Source: Rhizobium sp. CCGE531 (lineage in GTDB: Bacteria > Pseudomonadota > Alphaproteobacteria > Rhizobiales > Rhizobiaceae). From it: DNA of 64,000 nt. Below are positions 45,017-53,713 of the stretch, in pieces. Both the position numbers and the translations under genes were made by a program. The first letter of the stretch is position 1. Each line of letters starts with the position of its first letter. The DNA lies in assembly GCF_003627795.1 (NCBI RefSeq), contig NZ_CP032688.1, forward strand, positions 62,001-126,000, read 5' to 3'. The notes below the pieces were generated by a model. It saw nothing but the letters and a program-made list of their open reading frames with translations. It ran no database searches and was not told the origin of the DNA.

Positions 45017-46105
45017 CTAATAGCGGCCCACGAAGCGGTGACAATCTTGTGCGTAGTCGTGACAGGTTTGCTCAAAGAGACTCAAGTCTTCTGGCGTGTC
45101 GCAGTAGCTCATGACGAGGCGAAACCATTCCTTGCCGCTGCCGAGTGGCCAGGGCCGCAGGATCAAGCCCTTGTCAGCCAACGCACGCGTCAGTCCCCGA
45201 GGAATTGAAACGAAGATCTCGTTGATCGCAATCGGATGCGCGAACTCGATGCCTTCACAAGACTTCAATGCAACCTCGATGCGGGCAGCATTGCGGTTGG
45301 CCTGCGTCGCATTTTTCCGCCACAAGTCGTTCTCGAGAAAGCTGAGAAGCTGTGCCGACATGAAGCGCATTTTGGAGGAAAGATGTCCTGCCCGCTTGTG
45401 CATGTGGCCGAGGACCTTGGCGAGGTCCGGGTCGAACGTGATGACCGCCTCGGCGTTCATCGTGCCGTTTTTGGTGGTGCCAAGCGTCAGGATATCCACT
45501 CCAGCTTGCCACGTCATCTGAGCAGGCGTCGCCTGCAAAGACACCAACGCGTTCGAGAACCGGGCGCCATCGAGGTGTACCTTCAGCCCAGCCCGATGTG
45601 CTGTTTCACTTAGGTCGCCAAGTTCTGCCAGTTCATAAAGTGTCCCTGCCTCCGTTGCCTGCGTGGCGCTGACAGCGCTGGCCGCCATATGGTGAACGTT
45701 CCCAATGCCGTGGCTACTCAAGGCTTCTTCAAGCGTCTTCGCCGATACCTTGTTATGTTCACCTGGGAGAAGGGTCATACGCCCGCCGCCACTATAGAAT
45801 TCAGGCGCGCCGCCCTCGGTGGTGACTATGTGTGAAGCCTGGTGACAGAAAATGGTACCATAGGGCGGTGTGATGGCACCAAGCGCTAGACCGTTGCCTG
45901 CCGTGCCCGATCCAACCGGAAAAATGTAGGATTCGCGTTCGAAGAAATCCGAGTAGGCTGATTTGAGCCGCGCGGTCACCTGATCTGCCCCGTATGCCGT
46001 CTCAACGCCATGATTGCAGGCGAGCAACGCATTCATGACCTGATCACAAACGGGCGAACCATTGTCGGAATTGAAGTGGTAGGTAGCGATCTCACGTCCT
46101 CCCAT
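45017..46105 (-). CDS. Low-specificity L-threonine aldolase-like enzyme
   Basis: About 362 residues. PLP aldolase of the beta-eliminating lyase family: NSDNGSPVC near the start, CHQASHIVTTEGGAPEFYSGG, HLDGARFSNAL and the PLP lysine in LTLGTTKNG near 207. It cleaves beta-hydroxy amino acids to glycine and an aldehyde or runs in reverse. The start at 46105 overlaps the end of soxG by 14 bases; a frame start at 46141 is also open. Sarcosine oxidation yields glycine, which this enzyme could condense with an aldehyde, or it may provide glycine from another substrate. Confidence 0.88.
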   Translation of the reverse strand: MGGREIATYHFNSDNGSPVCDQVMNALLACNHGVETAYGADQVTARLKSAYSDFFERESYIFPVGSGTAGNGLALGAITPPYGTIFCHQASHIVTTEGGAPEFYSGGGRMTLLPGEHNKVSAKTLEEALSSHGIGNVHHMAASAVSATQATEAGTLYELAELGDLSETAHRAGLKVHLDGARFSNALVSLQATPAQMTWQAGVDILTLGTTKNGTMNAEAVITFDPDLAKVLGHMHKRAGHLSSKMRFMSAQLLSFLENDLWRKNATQANRNAARIEVALKSCEGIEFAHPIAINEIFVSIPRGLTRALADKGLILRPWPLGSGKEWFRLVMSYCDTPEDLSLFEQTCHDYAQDCHRFVGRY

Positions 46106-46718
46106 CCGGAGCGAAGCCGCCGCCGTATTCCGCGGAGGCATCTTCCAGCACTTCCCAAAGGTAGTCGGCGGACGCGAAGTCTGTGAGGAGGTGAAGCCCT
46201 TTGGAAGGGGCGCCGATCTCTCTGATGATTACCGCCCCGATGCGTGCGACGATGGTCTGTGCGATTTCACCTTCCGGGAAGTTCGCGAGACGAAGATCGA
46301 CGCCACAAATCTTGGCCATCATCTCCGGCACTCGTGTGCCCTCAAGGAAGAGCCAGCTGTGGCTGTCAGCGCGTGGCAGCGGATATCCCATTCGAGCGGA
46401 GCTTTCAGTGCTTCCTTTCGCCCACGTGGCCTCAAGTTCCGCAGAAACGGATCCGGGGGATTTCCTGCTGTCCAGGACGAGATACTCTTCCTTTCCAAGT
46501 CTGGCGACAACCGTGCCATCTGCGAGCGTCACCGCCCTGTTGGGCCGGTCCGGTATGGCGGAAACTTGAGACGCGGTCCAATCGCTCGTTCCAGCGCCCT
46601 TAAAGCCTGTCCTTCCGATCGGTGTGAGATCATGGATCAGTACGCTTGCTTGCGCGCCGAGTACGTTGCGGCGCTCACTGATCCGGTGCGCAAAAGGGCT
46701 CCTAGCGATCGCAGCCAT
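46092..46718 (-). CDS. soxG: Sarcosine oxidase gamma subunit
   Basis: 208-residue gamma subunit of heterotetrameric sarcosine oxidase. ATG 46718 chosen, with AGGAG ahead of it and overlapping the stop of soxA; the longer open frame runs back into soxA. Shows the family's RTGFKGAGTSDW and a C-terminal GcvT-like half (LLTDFASADYLWEVLEDAS). It packs against the alpha subunit. Confidence 0.92.
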   Translation of the reverse strand: MAAIARSPFAHRISERRNVLGAQASVLIHDLTPIGRTGFKGAGTSDWTASQVSAIPDRPNRAVTLADGTVVARLGKEEYLVLDSRKSPGSVSAELEATWAKGSTESSARMGYPLPRADSHSWLFLEGTRVPEMMAKICGVDLRLANFPEGEIAQTIVARIGAVIIREIGAPSKGLHLLTDFASADYLWEVLEDASAEYGGGFAPDGRT

Positions 46719-46719
46719 A

Positions 46720-49605
46720 TTACATCTCCTGCCGCTTGTTGTCGGGATCGTAGAAATGAGGGGAAACAACTTCAGCTGAGTGCTGACTTCCGTCGCTCGC
46801 ACGAATGATGATCCGGCTTCCCGGGCTTGCGTCCTGGCGATCCGCGTAAGCAAGACCAATGACCTTGGAGAGTGTTGGGGAATGGGTCAGCGATGTGACG
46901 AACCCAACGATCTCATTGTTCTTCACCACAAGATTGGATTCCTGCAGAGGCGAAGACGGCATCCGGTCTAGCGAAAAGCCAACCAACTTTCTACTCGACA
47001 GAGTTTTGTCTCGAATTTCGAGGCTTCGCTTGCCGACAAAGAATGGCTTTGACTTTGCGACGGCCCAAGTCATGTCGAGCTCTTCCGGCGTGGTCATCCC
47101 GTCAGTGTCCTGCCCGACGATAACGTGCCCTTTTTCAAGTCGCATGACACGTTGAGCCTCAAGCCCAAACGGCTTGATCCCGTAATCCTGTCCCGCATCC
47201 CGGATTGCCCGCCAGAGTTCTGCTCCGTAGCGCGAGGGAACGTGGATTTCGTATCCCAGCTCCCCGATAAAGCCAACGCGGAAAACCCGGGCGGGAATTC
47301 CGGCAACCTTGCCCTCGCGATAAGCAAGATAGGGAAACTGCTCTGACGAGACATCAATGTCATCGGTCAACTTTTCCAAGACCTTGCGGGCATTGGGTCC
47401 GGCGAGATTAATCCCTGCATAAGCCGCAGTGACATTGACGATATCAACGTCGAGCCGCCACTGCGCGTTCCACCAGAGCATGTTCCGATAAATTCGGTCG
47501 ACGCCCGTTGTGGTGGCCGTCACATAGAAATATTGCTCATCTCTACGGCATGCCACTCCATCGTCGATGACGGTTCCCGCCTCGTTGGTCATCAGGAGAT
47601 ATCGCGTCTTCCCAACGGGAAGCTTCACGTAGGCGAACGTGTACATCCGGTTGAGGAACTCAGCGGCGTCCGGCCCTCGTACATCCAGACCGCCAAGCGT
47701 AGAAACATCGATCATGCCCACGTTGTTTCGTGCGTTGAGAACCTCGGCTGCAATGCTCTGTTTGTCAGATGCGCCTTCCCCATAGAAGGCCGGACGCATC
47801 CAGTTTCCGGCGAGAAGCCACGATGCTCCTTCAGCTTCGTGCATTTCGTGCATAGGCGTGCGGCGCATGGGCGTGAACTTTCGTCCCGCCAGCGTAGCGA
47901 TCTTCTCCGTCGTGACCGGAGGCCTGGCAGTTGTGACACCCACTTCGCTGATGGTCCGCCCGGTCTCCTTAGAAACGAGCATGGCGGTGGCCAGCGCGGC
48001 ATGTCGGCCCTGGCTTGGTCCCATGCCCACGGTGGAGAAGCGCTTCACAAGCTCCAGTTCGCGATAGCCATCCGCTACAGCGTTCTTGATGTCCTTGACC
48101 TGCAGGTCCTCATCGAAATCGACAAAGTCTTTACCAGCCGGGTGTGGGAAGATGGGACGAGGATAGTTTGGTGACATGGCCGTTCGTGACGGGCGCAAGT
48201 ACTGCGCGTTGACTGCGTATCTGCAATTCGCTGCGGATCTCGCACCTTGCGCCAGGCCGTCTGCGATGCAGCTGTCGAGGTCGAAGAACCCGTCGACGGA
48301 TCCTGCAAGCAGCACTGCCTCGTCCTGCCCTGAGATCGTGAACTTCGCGGAAATGTCGTCGTACGAAAGCTTGCCGCGAGCCTGTAGCGGAAGCTGGTAG
48401 GCTGGAAGATATCCTACCGACATGCAGATCAGATCACAATCGAAGCGAAGGCGGTTTTTCCCGGCCCTTCCATTCGCATCGAGTTCCGCAACTTCAACCG
48501 CTTGAACGTGCCTGTGCCCAGCTGCTGGCATGGCTTCCCAAATGCACCAGCCATCGAGCAATTCTACATTTCTCGCTTTGACTTGCGCCCGATTTGGACC
48601 TTCAGCGTTCGATTTTCGGAGATCGCACACTGCTGCAACCCTGACGCCCGAATCGAGAAGATCCAGCGCGACACCGTATGCATCGTCATTCGCCGCCAGC
48701 AATACTGCCCGCTGTCCGGGCTTCACGCCATAGAGCTTGATCAGCCTCTGAGCAGCGGAGCCCTGCATGATCCCCGGCAGGTCGTTGTTGCGGAATTGCG
48801 ATGGCTGTTCAATCATGCCCGTCGCGAAGATTACCTGCTTGGCCCGAAGCTTATAGAGTCGGTTGCCCCGAATGACCGGAAGCCAGTTGTCCGCATACCA
48901 AGCATTGCAGGTAGCGTCCGTCCAGACCTCGATTTTCGGATGCACCGCTACCTCATGTGCTAGGTCGCGCCCCATCTCCAGACGGGCATAGTTCGTCGCG
49001 CCGCCAATAATCGGATTCTCGTCGACTATGAGGACCGACGCGCCAGCATTTGCTGCGGCGATGGCTGCGGCCATGCCTGCAGGTCCGGCTCCCACGACGA
49101 GCACGTCATACCAGCCGTACGCTTTGTCGAAGTAGCCCTCGGTGGGCTGCTGGATATCCAGCTTGCCTAAGCCTGCCTTGGCTCTGATACGCGGCTCCCA
49201 AACTCTCTCCCATACGCCCTTGGGCTTGAAGAACGTTCGGTAGTAGAATCCCACAGGCATGAACCGGGAGAAGCGGTTCATCACAAACCCGCTGTCCTTC
49301 CGCGCGGAATGGCTTACGTTCTGAGCCCGCACCACGAGTCCTTCAGAAATCGGGTGCCTGTCAGCGAAAACGCTGACTTCATTTCCGATCTGCACGAGCG
49401 TATTGGCGTCTTGAGCAGCCATCGTCAGAACACCGCGCGGCCGATGGTACTTGAACGATCGCGACAGGATCCATTCATCGCTAGCGGCGAGCGCCGACGC
49501 GATCGTGTCTCCGGCAACGCCTTCGAACTCTTTGCCATCGAAAGTAAAACGGATTCTCTTCGACGAGTCGATGAGCTTTCCCTGTCTAGCCGTCCGAGCG
49601 CTCAT
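46720..49605 (-). CDS. soxA: Sarcosine oxidase alpha subunit
   Basis: 961 residues. N-terminal ferredoxin-like part (RIRFTFDGKEFEGVAGDTIA), NAD-binding domain with VLVVGAGPAGMAAAIAAANA near residue 170, then from about residue 580 a GcvT-like folate domain in which the released methyl carbon is joined to tetrahydrofolate. Normal full length. Starts in the 3' end of soxD (4-base overlap). Product: with soxB, glycine, methylene-tetrahydrofolate and hydrogen peroxide from sarcosine. Confidence 0.96.
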   Translation of the reverse strand: MSARTARQGKLIDSSKRIRFTFDGKEFEGVAGDTIASALAASDEWILSRSFKYHRPRGVLTMAAQDANTLVQIGNEVSVFADRHPISEGLVVRAQNVSHSARKDSGFVMNRFSRFMPVGFYYRTFFKPKGVWERVWEPRIRAKAGLGKLDIQQPTEGYFDKAYGWYDVLVVGAGPAGMAAAIAAANAGASVLIVDENPIIGGATNYARLEMGRDLAHEVAVHPKIEVWTDATCNAWYADNWLPVIRGNRLYKLRAKQVIFATGMIEQPSQFRNNDLPGIMQGSAAQRLIKLYGVKPGQRAVLLAANDDAYGVALDLLDSGVRVAAVCDLRKSNAEGPNRAQVKARNVELLDGWCIWEAMPAAGHRHVQAVEVAELDANGRAGKNRLRFDCDLICMSVGYLPAYQLPLQARGKLSYDDISAKFTISGQDEAVLLAGSVDGFFDLDSCIADGLAQGARSAANCRYAVNAQYLRPSRTAMSPNYPRPIFPHPAGKDFVDFDEDLQVKDIKNAVADGYRELELVKRFSTVGMGPSQGRHAALATAMLVSKETGRTISEVGVTTARPPVTTEKIATLAGRKFTPMRRTPMHEMHEAEGASWLLAGNWMRPAFYGEGASDKQSIAAEVLNARNNVGMIDVSTLGGLDVRGPDAAEFLNRMYTFAYVKLPVGKTRYLLMTNEAGTVIDDGVACRRDEQYFYVTATTTGVDRIYRNMLWWNAQWRLDVDIVNVTAAYAGINLAGPNARKVLEKLTDDIDVSSEQFPYLAYREGKVAGIPARVFRVGFIGELGYEIHVPSRYGAELWRAIRDAGQDYGIKPFGLEAQRVMRLEKGHVIVGQDTDGMTTPEELDMTWAVAKSKPFFVGKRSLEIRDKTLSSRKLVGFSLDRMPSSPLQESNLVVKNNEIVGFVTSLTHSPTLSKVIGLAYADRQDASPGSRIIIRASDGSQHSAEVVSPHFYDPDNKRQEM

Positions 49606-49877
49606 TTGACTTCTCCCAGTGGGCCATCCGCAGGTACGGCGAAAGTGGCAAGAATTTCGTCAGTCACAGTGTTTCGCTCCGCGAGGAACCAGTAGTTCGA
49701 TGGCGTATGGCACCACCATTCGCGAACAACGCCCGCTGTGTTGTTCGACATCCAGAGATAGTCCGACCATTCCTTGTCACTGACACTTGTCGGATCCACC
49801 TCGTGGTGCACCTCGCCATGGCACTGGAACTCGGTGATGTTGCGGGGCCCATTGAGAGGGCATATCATGATTTTCAC
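49602..49877 (-). CDS. soxD: Sarcosine oxidase delta subunit, variant zinc site
   Basis: 91-residue delta subunit. The common CPYCG zinc motif here reads CPLNG, and the later histidine-cysteine pair appears as REWWCHTPSNYWF, so the usual zinc ligands are rearranged or missing. The rest of the fold (DKEWSDYLWMSNNTAGVVREWW, ERNTVTDEI) is kept. It lies between soxB (10 bases away) and soxA (4-base overlap), so the subunit is still expressed in order. Confidence 0.93.
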   Translation of the reverse strand: MKIMICPLNGPRNITEFQCHGEVHHEVDPTSVSDKEWSDYLWMSNNTAGVVREWWCHTPSNYWFLAERNTVTDEILATFAVPADGPLGEVK

Positions 49878-49887
49878 GTTTTGCTCC

Positions 49888-51126
49888 TCAGTGGCTGGCG
49901 GCGGTAGCGCCCATTTCGTTGACCAAATCGAAGCGGTCGAAGCGATCGAGTTGGAAGGGCTGTATTTCTTCAGGAACGCGGTTGTCGGCTATGGCCTTCG
50001 CCATGAAAAAGCCGCTGGCGGGCGTCGCCTTGAAGCCCCACGTGCCCCAACCCGCATCGAGCCAGTAATTCGAGATCGGGCTCTTCCCCATGATCGGACT
50101 GTAGTCAGGTGTCATATCGGTGATGCCTGCCCACTGACGGAGCACTTTAAGCTCGCCGATAAAGGGAAATAGCTCCAATGCCGAGGCCGCAAGACCCTCT
50201 TTGATCTCGAGAGTTGAGCGGGTGCTGTAGAGCTCGTACGGATCGGAACCGCCCCCGATCACAAGCTCGCCTCTCGCTGATTGCGAGATGTAGCAATGGA
50301 GGGCGGTTGAAGAAACCATCGGGTCAAGGAAAGGCTTGACCGGATGCGTGACCATCGCCTGCAACGGATAGCTCCGGATAGGCAACTTCAGGCCAACCAT
50401 TTTCGCCACGACGGATGAATACCCAGCGACGCACTGCACCACGAGACCTGCCGAGATGTCACCCCGGTTTGTCCGAACGCGGGTAACCTTGTTGTCGGCC
50501 ACGTCCATTCCAAGCACTTCCGTGCGCTGATGCAGTTCAACGCCGCGTTCGCAAGCTCTGATCGCATATCCCCAAACGACCGCGTCGTGGCGTGCGATAG
50601 CCGCGTTCCGGTGCCATAGCCCCGAAAGGATTGGCATGCCCTTGATGTCGAGATTGAGCGATGGGACCAGATCCTTGATCTGCTTTCGATCGAGAATTTC
50701 GTTCGCTTCACCGCAGAAGACACCAGCGTCCGCACGGAGTCGCAGCGACCGCGACACACCATCGGAATGCGAGAGCGTCAGTTGTCCGCGCCTGGAGTAC
50801 ATCATGTTGTAGTCGAGTTCGTTGGAGAGAGACTCATAGAGCCTCAGCGACTTCGCGTAGAACTTGATCGAGCGCTGATCGGTGTAGTTCGACCTGATCA
50901 CAGTGGTGTTTCGAGCGGTGTTTCCGCCTCCCAAATAGCCCTTCTCCAAAATCGCAACCTTGCGAATGTTGTGATGCTTGGCCAGGTGATAGGCGAGCGA
51001 CGCTCCGTGGCCGCCACCCCCTATAATCACGACGTCGTAGTGCGCCTTGAGATCGGGAGTTAGCGGAATTTCCTGACGAGCCGGGTAACGTCCCGCCATT
51101 CCATATTTCAAGAGCGCAAAAACCAT
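49888..51126 (-). CDS. soxB: Sarcosine oxidase beta subunit
   Basis: About 412 residues. ATG 51126 fits the start (MVFALLKYGMAGRYP) of the SoxB family; the longer open frame is upstream leader. FAD motif VIIGGGGHGASLAYHLAKHH near residue 33, GGGNTARNTTVIRSNY (flavin attachment region) and the C-terminal WLDAGWGTWGFKATPASG. This is the oxidative subunit holding covalent FMN and FAD. First gene of the soxBDAG run, divergent from the GbdR-like regulator. Confidence 0.95.
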   Translation of the reverse strand: MVFALLKYGMAGRYPARQEIPLTPDLKAHYDVVIIGGGGHGASLAYHLAKHHNIRKVAILEKGYLGGGNTARNTTVIRSNYTDQRSIKFYAKSLRLYESLSNELDYNMMYSRRGQLTLSHSDGVSRSLRLRADAGVFCGEANEILDRKQIKDLVPSLNLDIKGMPILSGLWHRNAAIARHDAVVWGYAIRACERGVELHQRTEVLGMDVADNKVTRVRTNRGDISAGLVVQCVAGYSSVVAKMVGLKLPIRSYPLQAMVTHPVKPFLDPMVSSTALHCYISQSARGELVIGGGSDPYELYSTRSTLEIKEGLAASALELFPFIGELKVLRQWAGITDMTPDYSPIMGKSPISNYWLDAGWGTWGFKATPASGFFMAKAIADNRVPEEIQPFQLDRFDRFDLVNEMGATAASH

Positions 51127-51323
51127 GATGTTAGTCCCGTCACTGTGGATCCGGAAAAGCTGATCCGTATCGAGCAGGCTGTCGCCAGACGCTCGTGCCG
51201 GGTCATGTCCAGAAGAGAATGACAGATGAGGCGGCTGCGTTATTGCCTCAGGGGGACGCCCAATATACATTTCCTGCCATCGCAACAAAGCTTGACAGCG
51301 AGTGACCGAAGGACTGCAGACTG

Positions 51324-52283
51324 ATGCGTTTGGCTTTCATACTGACTAGCGGTTACTCGCTGATGGCTACCGCATCTGCGGTGGAGCCACTGCGTGCTGC
51401 TAATCACCTTGCTGGCCGAAAACTCTACGACATCAGCTTCCTTTCCACAGACGGGGGACGGTCAAGATCTACCGCGGGCGGAGAATTCGACACATTGCCT
51501 ATGGCAGAGGCAAACTTGAATTTTGACATCGTTTTCGTCGTCGCTGGCGGCAACCCGATGAGCTACGAGGACCCCGAATTGGATCGTTACCTGCGTCGGC
51601 TTAACAGCCACAAGGTGAAGCTCGGAGGCATATCGGGCGGACCCGCCATTCTCGCTCGGCGAGGACTGATGGAAAATCGACGATTCGCAGTTCACTGGCA
51701 GCACATCGAAGCCTTGCAGGAGCTGTCGTCTGACTTTCTCGTTGAGCGAAGACTGTTCGTGATTGACCGGGACCGATACACGTGCGCTGGAGGAGTGGCG
51801 GCGCTCGATATGATGCTAGCCATCGTCGCTTCAGAGCATGGGACCAATTTTGCTCAGGCGGTGAGCGATTGGTTCATCCACACACGGATGCGGATGGCTG
51901 ATGATCCTTCAAGATCAACGCTCGCTCAGCAGCTCAACATCACCCATCCGGCCTTGATAGCAGCGACAGACCTCATGGCAAGCCACCTGGCAGATCCGTT
52001 GAGCGAGCAGCAGATAGCGGATCTGGCGGGATTGAGCTCAAGGCAGCTGCAGCGGCTTTTCGCCGATCAGATTGGGGAACCAATGATGCAGTTTTACAGG
52101 AGGATGCGCCTCGAGAAGGCCAATGAGCTTCTTCAGCAGTCCGCGCTGCCTATTACGGAGGTAGCTATCGCCGCAGGGTTCTCCAGTCTCTCGCATTTTT
52201 CCCGCGCATTTCGGGAACACTTCAGTCTCACGCCGCGCCAGCGAAGGGTGGACAGTCGGCGGAACATGACTGTGGTCGCTTGA
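51324..52283 (+). CDS. GlxA/GbdR-like AraC activator
   Basis: 319-residue regulator with an N-terminal DJ-1/PfpI-like domain (LTSGYSLMATASAVEPLRAAN; GISGGPAILARRGLM) and C-terminal AraC helix-turn-helix pair (QIADLAGLSSRQLQRLF, PITEVAIAAGFSSLSHFSRAFREHF). GbdR and CdhR, which sense glycine betaine, dimethylglycine or carnitine, have this layout and activate sarcosine oxidase genes. It is divergent from soxB by about 200 bases, so it likely controls the sox run. Confidence 0.9.
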   Translation: MRLAFILTSGYSLMATASAVEPLRAANHLAGRKLYDISFLSTDGGRSRSTAGGEFDTLPMAEANLNFDIVFVVAGGNPMSYEDPELDRYLRRLNSHKVKLGGISGGPAILARRGLMENRRFAVHWQHIEALQELSSDFLVERRLFVIDRDRYTCAGGVAALDMMLAIVASEHGTNFAQAVSDWFIHTRMRMADDPSRSTLAQQLNITHPALIAATDLMASHLADPLSEQQIADLAGLSSRQLQRLFADQIGEPMMQFYRRMRLEKANELLQQSALPITEVAIAAGFSSLSHFSRAFREHFSLTPRQRRVDSRRNMTVVA

Positions 52284-52300
52284 TCTCTGGGATTCGTCAA

Positions 52301-52323
52301 ACGCCCGGGAGTTACCCGGGCGT
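52301..52323 (+). terminator. Hairpin after GbdR-like gene
   Basis: Perfect 9-bp inverted repeat ACGCCCGGG / CCCGGGCGT with AGTTA loop, 17 bases after the stop codon. T-run weak. Confidence 0.65.
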
Positions 52324-52385
52324 CCATTTGCTCAAGACTCAGCAGGAAGCTTAAGCCGCTGCGCCTCAACGATTTTCGAAAGACT

Positions 52386-53548
52386 TATACCAGAGCTTGA
52401 TGAGGACGACTCACGCGATTCCATTTTCCGGCAAATCATGATTCAAGATGGCGAAAGGAGATTTCGCCATGGGAACAGCGCTGACCATTCGTGGAGATTA
52501 TACGGCTGATGATCTGCGTCGGCTGGCAAGGCAGAGCCGTGACGCGGATTGGTCGCGCCGATTGTTGGCCTTGTCGATCATTTACGAGGGTGGTTCGCGC
52601 AGCCAGGCAGCATCGATGGGTGGGGTCGGTTTGCAAATTGTCCGTGACTGGGTCGAGCGTTTCAATCTGCATGGTCCAGATGGCCTGAAAACGGGAAAGG
52701 CGAAGGGACGTGAGCCCTTGTTGAACGATCAGCAGCGGAAGGCGCTGGTCGAGGCGGTTGAGAACGGTCCCGTTCCCTATCTCGATGGCGTCGTGCGCTG
52801 GCGGCTGGTCGATCTGGCGCAATGGCTTTGGCAGGAGCATCGTATCTCCATCAGCCGCCAGACGCTTGGGCGCGAATTGAATGCCCTGGGCTATCGCAAA
52901 CTCACTGCCCGACCGAAGCATCATGCGCAGGACCCGCATGCGATTGAGGAATTTAAAAAAACTTTCCCGCCGCAGTGGGAGAAATCGCCGCCGGGGCCGC
53001 TAAAGGCAAGCGAATAGAAATCTGGTTCCAGGACGAGGCCCGCATCGGCCAGAAGAATAAGATCGCCAGGCGATGGGCCAAACGAGGGACACGGCCCTCG
53101 GCTCCGCATGATCAGCGAACGAGATCCGCTTATATCTTCGGCGCGATCTGCCCGAAATTTGGCAAGGCCGCCGCCCTCGTCATGCCATGGTGCGATACCC
53201 ATGCCATGAACCAGCATTTGATCGAGATATCCGGCCATGTTGCCAATGACGCCCACGCCATCCTCGTCATGGATCAGGCGGGTTGGCATTTATCGAACAA
53301 TCTCATGGTGCCCGAAAACATCACCATTCTACCGCTGCCAGCGAAGTCACCCGAACTCAATCCGGTCGAAAATCTCTGGCAGTTCATGCGCGAAAACTGG
53401 CTCTCTAACCGTGTGTACACATCCTACGAAGACATCGTCGATCACTGCTGCGATGCCTGGCGCAAGCTTCAACGTCAGCCTTGGCGCATCATGTCGATCG
53501 GGCGCAGAAAATGGGCCAATGAGTTCTAGTCATCAAGCCTTGGTATTA
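52386..53548 (+). mobile_element. IS630-family insertion sequence
   Basis: About 1.16 kb element. Imperfect terminal inverted repeats: left TACCAGAGCTTGATGA (from 52388), right end complementary TACCAAGGCTTGATGA (ends 53545), each flanked by T/A bases as expected for TA-directed insertion. The exact borders are uncertain by a few bases. The transposase is in two overlapping frames. It sits next to an amidase-like fragment. Confidence 0.85.
52448..53529 (+). CDS. IS630 transposase in two frames
   Basis: First frame 52448-53017 (helix-turn-helix part: SRDADWSRRLLALSIIYEGG, VRDWVERFN), second frame 52975-53529 (DDE part: IEIWFQDEARIGQKNKIARR, ILVMDQAGWH, LPAKSPELNPVENLW). The frames meet at an A7 run just before ACTTTCC (about 52964-52970), where a -1 shift joins FKK to NFPAAVGEIAAG. 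Programmed shift or transcriptional slippage is likely, or else a simple inactivating indel. All three acidic residues appear present. Confidence 0.85.
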
Positions 53549-53625
53549 GCTACTCGAAGAAGAAGTTCTTCATCGAACCGCGGCCCTAGGATGCGCAGTG
53601 CCGCAGGTATCCCACCCCCGAGCAT
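53549..53625 (-). pseudogene. Amidase C-terminal fragment
   Basis: On the minus strand the bases next to the IS right end read GGGIPAALRILGPRFDEELLLRVA, which resembles the GLPIGLQLVGRYFDE region near the end of amidase-signature proteins, including the neighbour. Only this short part is left; the IS630 element interrupts what followed. Confidence 0.45.
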
Positions 53626-53713
53626 ATCCAGGCGCGTGACACGCGGACCCAAGCGAGATGCGGTTGATCTGCTGAAAAGCCTGACGCAAACGTGTCTGAG
53701 CGTCGCCCGCATC

